A DNA stretch of 5,578 nucleotides, from assembly GCA_964630755.1 (NCBI GenBank), contig CAZVYS010000039.1, positions 1-5,578 on the forward strand. Direction: 5' to 3'. Origin of the DNA: CAZVYS01 sp964630755. Lineage in GTDB: Bacteria > Patescibacteriota > Microgenomatia > UBA1400 > CG1-02-47-37. Positions 1 through 5,520 of the stretch are shown in pieces. Numbering within the stretch: position 1 is the stretch's first letter; each line of letters starts with the position of its first letter. The position numbers were made by a program, and so were the translations under genes. The notes under the pieces were generated by a model. That model searched no databases and was not told the origin of the DNA. It saw only the letters and a list, made by a program, of their open reading frames with translations.

Positions 1-1028
1 TCTCCTCTAGCATAAGCTCGTTCTCTAACCCCAAATCTCTTTTCAGCATATTCACTGGATATTTTACTAACCAAGGGTATTTTACTAAACCTAGCTTTAC
101 TAGTAACAAATCTCATCTGTTTTTGAGCCAAGTATTTATGAAGCGTATCAAACGTTTTTGTTGGTAAAAATCCGAGCCCCAATCTTCTTGCCTTTGATAA
201 ATACTCACATTTAATTTCTTTTAAAAATTTTATCGCTTTATCTTCATCTCCATTTTTTTCTACTAATGCCGCACTTGCAAACGACGATACATTTAAAAGT
301 TTATCTATTTCTTTTCCATACCAGTCATCATCTACTTGTGCTCCCATAGCTAAATTATGCATAACCATAACGGCTCGTTCAACAGCATTGTCAGATTCAG
401 ATCCAAATACCCATCTGTATTTACTATAAATAGATTGCCAACTTAATTGATTTCTAGCAATCGGCTCAAGGCGTTCTTTTAATCTCTGGTTGTCCAAAAT
501 TACATAAGTTGCAGTGCAGTTTGAAATAGCATTAACAATATTTCTATATTTTTCTACCTCATCAAACGATAAATCTCCTCTATTAAATGCCACCAATCCT
601 TCAACATGTTCAACTTCCATTATTCCACTATTAATTCTTTGCTCAATTTCTGGAGATTTTAAGTCTAATAAATCCAGATCAAGTTGTTTTTTAGTCTTAG
701 TCTCATTTTCTCTAATATTATTCTTAATACTATCTAAGTCATTTCTCTTTGAATGAAAAAAGTCTAGTCGATCATTAAGCCAAATTTGATAATCTAAAAA
801 ACTATCAACTACTTTCATTCTTGTTGAGTTTGAAAAAATTCCAGAATCTCTAACTTCATCAGGAACTATGGCTGACAAACCCAACAAGATTGCGTGTTGT
901 AAACCATTCGGTAAATAACTATCTGGTTTTGTTATTGCTTTTCTTAAACTCTTTCCACTCGCTTTTATAAAATTTCCTAACTGGCTAATCTCGCTAGGAT
1001 ATCCAGTTACCTGTCTTTCGCAACTCAT
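1..1028 (-). CDS. Class I isoprenoid synthase-like protein, 3' end cut by window
   Basis: The reverse strand is open from an ATG at 1028 to the window edge: 342 codons and no stop, so the C-terminus is missing. The protein is mostly helical and has no membrane segment. It carries two acidic motifs spaced as in class I trans-isoprenyl synthases (squalene/phytoene synthase or polyprenyl synthetase fold). The first is NDRLD at residues 85-89. The second is MGAQVDDDWYGKEID at 228-242, resembling the G-x-x-x-Q-x-x-D-D-x-x-D second motif, which in that family binds Mg-diphosphate. Between them, DLSFDEVEKY at 152-161 resembles the helix before the central cavity in phytoene synthases. Known family members condense or cyclise prenyl diphosphates; the substrate here cannot be read. 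It begins 12 bp after the YidC-like gene ends, so the two are probably co-transcribed. A weak GGTAG lies about 5 nt before the start. The frame is certain; the family is tentative, and an unrelated helical protein with chance acidic motifs is possible. Confidence 0.6.
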   Translation of the reverse strand, partial: MSCERQVTGYPSEISQLGNFIKASGKSLRKAITKPDSYLPNGLQHAILLGLSAIVPDEVRDSGIFSNSTRMKVVDSFLDYQIWLNDRLDFFHSKRNDLDSIKNNIRENETKTKKQLDLDLLDLKSPEIEQRINSGIMEVEHVEGLVAFNRGDLSFDEVEKYRNIVNAISNCTATYVILDNQRLKERLEPIARNQLSWQSIYSKYRWVFGSESDNAVERAVMVMHNLAMGAQVDDDWYGKEIDKLLNVSSFASAALVEKNGDEDKAIKFLKEIKCEYLSKARRLGLGFLPTKTFDTLHKYLAQKQMRFVTSKARFSKIPLVSKISSEYAEKRFGVRERAYARG

Positions 1029-1040
1029 ATTTCTACCAAA

Positions 1041-2156
1041 TTACTTTTTATTAGGCAGAATTAATTTATCCAATGTAAATGGGGAAACCCAAGAGATCAC
1101 TTCAAATGTAAAAATCGATAACTCAAAAGCACTCGGAATCTTACGAGTTATAAAATAAGCTCCTAATCCAAACACAGCTGAACTTCTTAAGGTCTCTTTA
1201 AATAAACTAATTTGAGTATTTTTAATAATCTCAACTGGTAATCCTTGCGATTTTGCTAACTTAACTTTTTTAACAATTTTAGGAATATTTAGCCACAAAA
1301 TAGTAAAAGCAGTCACCACCGCTGTTATTAAATTAAACCTTGGATTTGGCTTTCCAACATCTCCAGAGAAAATTACCAGTTTAAAAGTTATTGGTAAATT
1401 TCTTAAAATAAACCAACAACAAATAAACAACACTAGTATTGAACTACTGCTAACATTTATAAACCCCTTAATTCGTTCCTTGCACCACTTTAATACTTTA
1501 TTTTCAACTAAATTCGCATGATCTTTTGTTTTATCTTTCTTGAAAAACTTCTTTACTCTTGAAACTGCTATTTTATAAAAAAATGCCAATACCCAAGCCA
1601 CTAAAACCCATTTCATCCCCAGATCAATTGTTTCTGAAAATGAAATATAAGGCAATTTAAAGAAAACCCCTTTTATTGGATACTCAGGATAGGGGACAAA
1701 CGAGTAAAGTAAATCCGGGTTTAAATTCCGAGAATAATAATTAGTTAAAAACAACCTACCAATTGAAATATATGAGATTGTTTGAATAAAAAAATTAACT
1801 ACATAAAATAAAAAATTTACATTACCTTCACGAGCTGTTTTTTTAATTAAAAACTGTTGATTATTAGATCCTTTTACCTTTCTTAATTCATCTTCAAACT
1901 CTTTAATGTGTTGTGAATTTCTTAGATTTGTTATCCTAATCGGAATCATTAGCAATGTCTGAAACACGCCTAAACCAATCACACTTAACCACATTTTATT
2001 TAACACATAGTAAAAGAGAAATAAAATACTAGCGTAAAATTTATAAGTTATTCCAGTAAGTAGGGCATATACAAGTAATATACAAACAAAACTTGCTATA
2101 ATACTTGCGTATGATGCTCTACTAAAACTTTTATTATAAGAATTAGTAATCTTCAT
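1041..2156 (-). CDS. Diverged YidC/Oxa1-like multi-pass membrane protein with duplicated C-terminal half
   Basis: This is a 371-residue integral membrane protein. Hydrophobic segments lie near residues 17-37, 40-52, 57-75, 115-137, 181-198, 239-256, 275-291 and 326-350. Residues 57-160 follow the YidC/Oxa1 insertase layout: a helix ending LLMIPIRI, a charged cytoplasmic stretch RNSQHIKEFEDELRKV (79-94), REGNVNFLF before the next helix with FFIQ, then LNPDLLYSFVPYPE (145-158), like the LYSF-containing loop I associate with CPR YidC proteins. YidC inserts and folds membrane proteins. The groove arginine expected just before LLLFP is absent here (Thr67), so insertase activity is doubtful. The last 170 residues are not part of YidC; they hold two similar units (237-267 and 325-353). 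No Shine-Dalgarno precedes the ATG. Likely first gene of the leftward operon with the isoprenoid-synthase-like gene, under the TetR palindrome. An unrelated polytopic protein remains possible. Confidence 0.7.
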   Translation of the reverse strand: MKITNSYNKSFSRASYASIIASFVCILLVYALLTGITYKFYASILFLFYYVLNKMWLSVIGLGVFQTLLMIPIRITNLRNSQHIKEFEDELRKVKGSNNQQFLIKKTAREGNVNFLFYVVNFFIQTISYISIGRLFLTNYYSRNLNPDLLYSFVPYPEYPIKGVFFKLPYISFSETIDLGMKWVLVAWVLAFFYKIAVSRVKKFFKKDKTKDHANLVENKVLKWCKERIKGFINVSSSSILVLFICCWFILRNLPITFKLVIFSGDVGKPNPRFNLITAVVTAFTILWLNIPKIVKKVKLAKSQGLPVEIIKNTQISLFKETLRSSAVFGLGAYFITRKIPSAFELSIFTFEVISWVSPFTLDKLILPNKK

Positions 2157-2224
2157 ATTTACTTAACACTTGGTATACAAAATTAAATAATAATGTTAAA
2201 ATAGACATAATCTGTTAATATTAA

Positions 2225-2253
2225 TTGTTAACTTACCGATCGGTAAGTAAATT
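2225..2253 (+). promoter_or_regulatory. Candidate rightward promoter for the regulator gene
   Basis: TTGTTA (2225-2230) and TAAATT (2248-2253) are separated by exactly 17 bp. Each matches four of six consensus bases. The spacer is almost exactly the operator palindrome, the arrangement expected for negative autoregulation. In this AT-rich DNA such partial matches arise easily, so this is weaker than the leftward promoter. Confidence 0.4.
2231..2248. promoter_or_regulatory. Palindromic operator, probable TetR-regulator site
   Basis: ACTTACCGATCGGTAAGT is a perfect 18-bp inverted repeat. It contains TTACCGATCGGTAA, very close to the TTACCGACCGGTAA-type sites bound by many TetR-family repressors. 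It lies 31 bp before the tetR-like ATG, in the divergent intergenic region, the usual place for an autoregulatory operator. It covers the expected start site of the leftward promoter and fills the spacer of the candidate rightward promoter. Binding by the adjacent regulator is inferred. Confidence 0.85.
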
Positions 2254-2279
2254 AAAACATAAAATAAACTAGTTGTCAA
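2251..2279 (-). promoter_or_regulatory. Leftward sigma70-type promoter for the YidC-like / isoprenoid-like operon
   Basis: On the reverse strand a perfect -35 TTGACA (2279-2274) is followed, after 17 bp, by TTTAAT (2256-2251), a 5-of-6 match to the -10 consensus. Transcription would start near 2244, inside the 18-bp palindrome, so a bound repressor would block it. The implied leader to the ATG at 2156 is about 88 nt, with no obvious regulatory fold. The -35 lies directly against the regulator's start codon. Confidence 0.65.
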
Positions 2280-2867
2280 ATGTCAAAACTAAGTGGAAAA
2301 AACACTAGAAAAAAAATATTAAAAGAGACCGGCAAGTTATTCTCAAAACGCGGTTACTTTGGTGTCTCTATGCAAGACATTGCAATGGAGGTGGGCATTA
2401 GCAAATCTGCTTTGTACTATCACTTTGACAGCAAATATGATTTAGCTAAAATCTTAATTCGACAATCTGTTGATCAACTAAAAATTGAAATTCTTAAATC
2501 AGTTAAAAAAAGCCACACTCCAACTGATGTGTTGTTTGATGTTATTAAAACTATGCTTGACTACACCAGCAAGCATCCTGAATTATCTTTACTAACCTCT
2601 CTTGGTTTTTCTAGCGACAAAAGAGTGCCAATTATTAAATTTATCGTCGACATTCAAATTGAACTAACTAAGTTCATTAGAGACATCGTTAGTGGAATAG
2701 ACTTTGCCAGAAAATTCACCTTTAAAAGTTTAAAAATCCTAACCAGTTCACTCGTAAGCTTTGTTTTAAACCCAGTTCAATACACTGCCAAAAACACTAA
2801 ACAACTAGCCTCAGACTTTACTGAGTTATTAATGACAGATGTTTTTGAAAAACCAAAGAAAAGTTGA
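2280..2867 (+). CDS. TetR/AcrR-family transcriptional regulator
   Basis: This 195-residue protein has the length and layout of TetR repressors. Residues 8-54 form the DNA-binding three-helix domain: RKKILKETGKLFSKRGYFGVSMQDIAMEVGISKSALYYHFDSKYDL, with the helix-turn-helix at about 30-49 and the signature ALYYHF at 44-49. The remainder (about 60-190) is the helical ligand and dimerisation domain. It is too variable to name the ligand; it is rich in Ile, Leu and Phe, compatible with a hydrophobic effector (inference). An in-frame TAA at 2265 makes the ATG at 2280 the only sensible start. There is no Shine-Dalgarno. The stop is TGA. The gene sits beside a perfect TetR-type palindrome and is followed 22 bp later by the nucleotidyltransferase-like gene. 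It probably represses itself and the divergent operon. Confidence 0.95.
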   Translation: MSKLSGKNTRKKILKETGKLFSKRGYFGVSMQDIAMEVGISKSALYYHFDSKYDLAKILIRQSVDQLKIEILKSVKKSHTPTDVLFDVIKTMLDYTSKHPELSLLTSLGFSSDKRVPIIKFIVDIQIELTKFIRDIVSGIDFARKFTFKSLKILTSSLVSFVLNPVQYTAKNTKQLASDFTELLMTDVFEKPKKS

Positions 2868-2889
2868 ATTGAGATAATAGTGAATTATT

Positions 2890-3642
2890 ATGTCAATTGA
2901 AACATCTAAAGTCTCTGATCTAATCTCTAAAGCCCCTGATTATTCTAAACAATATTTAAGAAATTTTGAGAAATTTCCTGTTTTGCTAGATGAATTTAAT
3001 GCCGTTGATTTTTTGCTTAAAAATACTGTTCCAGACAAAATACTTAATCCAATAGATAGAAGGCCAGAAATCAAAACCTATTTAGAACAATTAAGACCGC
3101 TTTTAATCAAACCTTCAGAAACAACCGACCCCAGATTGAAAAAAAGATGGAGATTAGCTCAAAGAGCCACTGGTTTATCCATGTTACCTTTGAAAATGTG
3201 GAATTGTGAATCTGTAATTTCTGGCTCATTAATTACAAATAAGCCAACCAAAGCTGACTTAGATATAACTTTCTTTTTCCCTCAAGATTATATATTTGGA
3301 AAACTTCTCAAAGATTGGGAAACTATTATTGACAGGCTTTCAAAACATACAAATGCTGACCATTTTTTTGTTAGTCTTGGTCGTTGGAAACGACTAACTA
3401 ATAAAATTAAAGACAATTCTTTTACCAATCACTTAGAATTTTTTGAGCATTTATCTTTAACCGACTCTGCTAGTTTCATATTTTATGGTTACCCAATGGG
3501 AATTCAAAGTCCTAATTTTTTCGCTAGAATGCAAAAAGACGCAATGAAAATAGCCAAAGAGCCCATTACTGGAGCCATTATTTCATCCAATTTAGAGTTT
3601 TTAGTGAACAAACTTACTCAAACCTATTCGAAAGCTGAATAA
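2890..3642 (+). CDS. Nucleotidyltransferase-like protein (Pol-beta superfamily signature)
   Basis: This 250-residue soluble protein has no signal peptide or membrane helix. Residues 109-128 read VISGSLITNKPTKADLDITF, which fits the superfamily pattern G-S-x(9-13)-D-h-D: Gly112-Ser113, then Asp123 and Asp125 after nine residues. These would bind the nucleotide phosphates and two metal ions. The third carboxylate may be Asp157 in ADHFFV, which is uncertain. The motif lies unusually deep: about 105 helical, basic residues precede it (for example RLKKRWRLAQRA at 82-93), whereas minimal nucleotidyltransferases carry it near residue 30. The acceptor cannot be read. It starts 22 bp after the regulator and is probably co-transcribed; the ribosome site is weak. 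Its last 29 bp overlap the opposite-strand anchored-protein gene. I do not recognise the specific family. Confidence 0.75.
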   Translation: MSIETSKVSDLISKAPDYSKQYLRNFEKFPVLLDEFNAVDFLLKNTVPDKILNPIDRRPEIKTYLEQLRPLLIKPSETTDPRLKKRWRLAQRATGLSMLPLKMWNCESVISGSLITNKPTKADLDITFFFPQDYIFGKLLKDWETIIDRLSKHTNADHFFVSLGRWKRLTNKIKDNSFTNHLEFFEHLSLTDSASFIFYGYPMGIQSPNFFARMQKDAMKIAKEPITGAIISSNLEFLVNKLTQTYSKAE

Positions 3643-4237
3643 ACGATCTTGAGGGGACTTCATACCAAAAAGATGGTCCTGTGTCGCCTTCAACTGTGTC
3701 AGTATTAAACACAATTAAATCAATCCCACCCCAACCAGTCACCTCTGTAATTTTGTATTCTGGATGTTCTAACTCAAATTGTTCTGCAAACTCGATTGTC
3801 TGGATTTCTGTAAAAATCGGTTCTCCACTGGTGGTCATGACAAAATAACGGAAAATATCAACTCCAGTTTGTTTTAAAAACAAATACTTATTATCCGGCG
3901 ACACCGAATTAAAGGGAATAGATAGGGCAGTGTCTTTTGGTATTGTTTTCCAAAAGATTCTTCTAACCTCATCTTTGTCTCTAATTGCTCTTAGAGTCCA
4001 AGTAACTGCCCCATCTCTTTGTGTTTGACTCATCTTAAGCTCAATCTCTCCGTCTGCAGAAATCGCAGTTAATACTGGCGCTGGGATGGCACTTAGTTCA
4101 GTTATCTCTTGAATCTCGACTGGTAGTGGTTCTGGCTTAGGCCATAAAAATACTAGCCCGCCAACCATAGCCAGGCCGATTACTAACCATAGTGATGATT
4201 TACCCTGGTGCTTCGCCATAAATAGATATTTTCTCAT
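3614..4237 (-). CDS. Signal-anchored extracytoplasmic protein of unknown function
   Basis: This 207-residue protein has a basic N-terminus (KHQGK) and one hydrophobic helix at about residues 15-32, followed by a proline-rich linker (PKPEPLP, 33-39). This suggests an inner-membrane anchor with a globular domain outside. The domain is beta-rich. SPDNKYLFLKQ at 113-123 resembles a single blade of a TolB/WD40-like propeller, and GGIDLIVFNTD with SFWYEVPSRSFIQL at 170-202 could form a second strand set. It is too short for a full propeller. The start is ambiguous: Met1 at 4237 or Met7 at 4219, neither with a good ribosome site. The longer form is kept, though MAKHQGKSS from Met7 is a more typical anchor start. 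Either start lies inside the end of the L,D-transpeptidase gene (38 or 20 bp overlap), so translation is probably coupled and a shared envelope role is likely. Confidence 0.8.
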   Translation of the reverse strand: MRKYLFMAKHQGKSSLWLVIGLAMVGGLVFLWPKPEPLPVEIQEITELSAIPAPVLTAISADGEIELKMSQTQRDGAVTWTLRAIRDKDEVRRIFWKTIPKDTALSIPFNSVSPDNKYLFLKQTGVDIFRYFVMTTSGEPIFTEIQTIEFAEQFELEHPEYKITEVTGWGGIDLIVFNTDTVEGDTGPSFWYEVPSRSFIQLSNRFE

Positions 4238-4820
4238 CTACATCTGCCCAGTTAAATAGTTTTTGAGCATCAACCGCCCGCATATTCACACAACCGTGAC
4301 TCATCGGATGGCCAAAATTATTATGCCAATAAGCTCCATGTAGAGCAAAGCCTCTACTGGCTGCTACCCCCGAACCAGAGAAAAACATAGTATAAGGCAC
4401 ATTTGGTAAATTATAATAGTCAGCCCCTGAACCTCCAGACATATGAGTGGACCGGAACTTGGACCAGATCGAAAACTCACCGGTTGGTGTCCGACCCCAT
4501 TTACCTGTCGATACCAGAGCTTCCATATACAAATCGTCTCCCTGATAGGCTCTTAAAGTTTGGTTGCTTAAATCTATATCAATCCGTTTTTCAGCCTCTG
4601 GATCTACATCTCCTAAAACTTGGAGCTTTGGTTCAGCTTGAGCCAAATTAATCGCTGGTGGCATAATCTCTTTGCCTTGCCAGACTCCTGTGACTCCGTT
4701 TTCTACTTTTAAACTAAAGTCAGTCTTGTTTTCTTGAAGTTTTCCTTGAGGTTTATATGCCAAAACAGCCAAAGTAACCAACCCCACCGTCAGTAAATAC
4801 CCTACCAATTTTTTTATCAT
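4200..4820 (-). CDS. L,D-transpeptidase, YkuD domain
   Basis: This 206-residue secreted or anchored enzyme has MIKK then a hydrophobic helix at 5-22 and a variable linker to about 75. The YkuD catalytic domain follows from about 78 (RIDIDLSNQTLRAYQGDDL) to 203. The domain carries TGKWGRTPTGEFSIW (105-119), the family's substrate-loop TP-x-G segment. It then has the active-site signature LHGAYWHNNFGHPMSHGCVNMR (160-181), with His161, His175 and nucleophile Cys177. Such enzymes form 3-3 cross-links in peptidoglycan or attach proteins to it, and are hit by carbapenems rather than most penicillins. All catalytic residues are present, and there is no LysM or other binding domain. Its 3' end overlaps the anchored-protein gene, forming a leftward pair. 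The ATG at 4820 gives a clean signal sequence; the Shine-Dalgarno is weak. Confidence 0.95.
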   Translation of the reverse strand: MIKKLVGYLLTVGLVTLAVLAYKPQGKLQENKTDFSLKVENGVTGVWQGKEIMPPAINLAQAEPKLQVLGDVDPEAEKRIDIDLSNQTLRAYQGDDLYMEALVSTGKWGRTPTGEFSIWSKFRSTHMSGGSGADYYNLPNVPYTMFFSGSGVAASRGFALHGAYWHNNFGHPMSHGCVNMRAVDAQKLFNWADVDEKISIYGEAPG

Positions 4821-4829
4821 TCTGCTTTT

Positions 4830-4858
4830 AGAATAACCTAATTTGACTAGTATTGCAA
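4830..4858 (-). promoter_or_regulatory. Possible leftward promoter for the L,D-transpeptidase gene
   Basis: On the reverse strand TTGCAA (4858-4853) and TATTCT (4835-4830) are 17 bp apart, each a 4-of-6 match. A start near 4823 would leave almost no leader before the ATG at 4820, so the mRNA would be nearly leaderless. The transpeptidase gene needs a promoter in this short divergent region, but this one is weak and not decisive. Confidence 0.25.
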
Positions 4859-4870
4859 TTATCCTATAAT
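4843..4870 (+). promoter_or_regulatory. Rightward sigma70-type promoter for the VanW-domain gene
   Basis: TTGACT (4843-4848, 5 of 6) and a perfect TATAAT (4865-4870) are separated by 16 bp. The expected start is near 4877, giving a leader of only about 16 nt before the ATG at 4893. A second overlapping pair, TTGCAA (4853-4858) and TATACT (4875-4880), also has 16-bp spacing and could be an alternative. Confidence 0.65.
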
Positions 4871-4892
4871 ATGATATACTTCCGTTTTGATT

Positions 4893-5510
4893 ATGCTATA
4901 TGATCTAATTTTAACCCTTCATTTACACCTCTCAAAACCTAAAGCTTTGGGAGCTTCTAGTGCGTTTTTAGCTACTCATAGCATCAGTCTAGAAAACCGA
5001 TGGGACGACAGTCAGTTTGTTAACGATGTTTTTAAAGACAATATCCTCTTAGCTCTTTTCTATCTAGATAACAAGATTGAAGATAAATCTCAGATTAACT
5101 GGGATGAGATCCAAAAACCTTTTAAGGCTGAGTTTACTTTGAATCCGACTGAAATCTTTGCTTTTCACGAACACACTTTAAAGGATTACTCAGATAATCT
5201 AGTCAAAACCACTAATGCAAATTTCATTGGTAGCGAGGGTTTTAGAAACAGCGGCAACTTAATCGGAGATGGAGTCTGCCATCTAGCTTCACTTATGTAC
5301 TGGGTGGCTGACGAGGCTGGTTTAAAAACTTACAATCCCTCTGACCATAACTTTGCCATAATTAATGAAGTTCCTAAAGAATACGGTTCAGGCATCTTAA
5401 GCCCTAATCCATTAGGAAACTTATACATTACCAACAATCTAGAAAAACCAGTTATTTTCAGCTTTGACTTTGATGGAGAAAATCTAAAACTATCAGTAGT
5501 AACAATATAA
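4893..5510 (+). CDS. VanW-domain protein
   Basis: This 205-residue protein has the VanW-like domain in its second half. FTLNPTEIFAFHEH (81-94) matches the family's F-x-L-x-P-G-E-x-F start. GDGVCHLASLMYWVADEAGL (125-144) matches the G-x-GVCQ-x-S-T-x-L-Y-x-A-x-x-x-AGL core, with Cys129 conserved and Gln replaced by His130. Then come DHNFA (151-155) and NLYITNNLEKPVIF (176-189), matching the final strand with its paired Asn. VanW occurs in some vancomycin-resistance clusters and widely in Gram-positives and CPR; its biochemical role is not established. No clear signal peptide is seen, although residues 3-13 are moderately hydrophobic. The ATG at 4893 was chosen over an in-frame TTG at 4887 two codons upstream. 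It is divergent from the L,D-transpeptidase gene, which suggests a wall-related role. Confidence 0.85.
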   Translation: MLYDLILTLHLHLSKPKALGASSAFLATHSISLENRWDDSQFVNDVFKDNILLALFYLDNKIEDKSQINWDEIQKPFKAEFTLNPTEIFAFHEHTLKDYSDNLVKTTNANFIGSEGFRNSGNLIGDGVCHLASLMYWVADEAGLKTYNPSDHNFAIINEVPKEYGSGILSPNPLGNLYITNNLEKPVIFSFDFDGENLKLSVVTI

Positions 5511-5520
5511 TATTATTTAA

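Noticed and set aside
514..756. Rightward open frame of 80 codons.
   Set aside because: It lies wholly inside the long leftward isoprenoid-synthase-like frame. Its translation is Ser/Leu/Phe-rich, as expected of an antisense shadow, and it has no ribosome site.
2195..2232. Repeated GTTAA/TTAAC elements in the leftward leader, considered as extra operators or a riboswitch.
   Set aside because: They are five-base matches in very AT-rich DNA with uneven spacing and no stable fold, so they are consistent with chance.
2865..2867. TGA at the end of the regulator as a possible recoded glycine (code 25, as in Gracilibacteria).
   Set aside because: TetR length is already complete at this TGA, reading through adds only 11 residues before another TGA, and no gene in the window contains an internal TGA.
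2280..3642. Regulator plus nucleotidyltransferase as a toxin-antitoxin pair (MNT/HEPN or AbiE type).
   Set aside because: No HEPN or AbiEii-like partner is present, the regulator is a plain TetR protein, and the nucleotidyltransferase motif is far deeper than in MNT antitoxins.
4403..4651. Rightward open frame of 82 codons.
   Set aside because: It is antisense to the L,D-transpeptidase catalytic domain, whose motifs prove the other strand.
4809..4815. Run of seven T as a possible terminator tail.
   Set aside because: It lies in the first codons of the L,D-transpeptidase gene (lysine codons on the reverse strand) and no hairpin precedes it.
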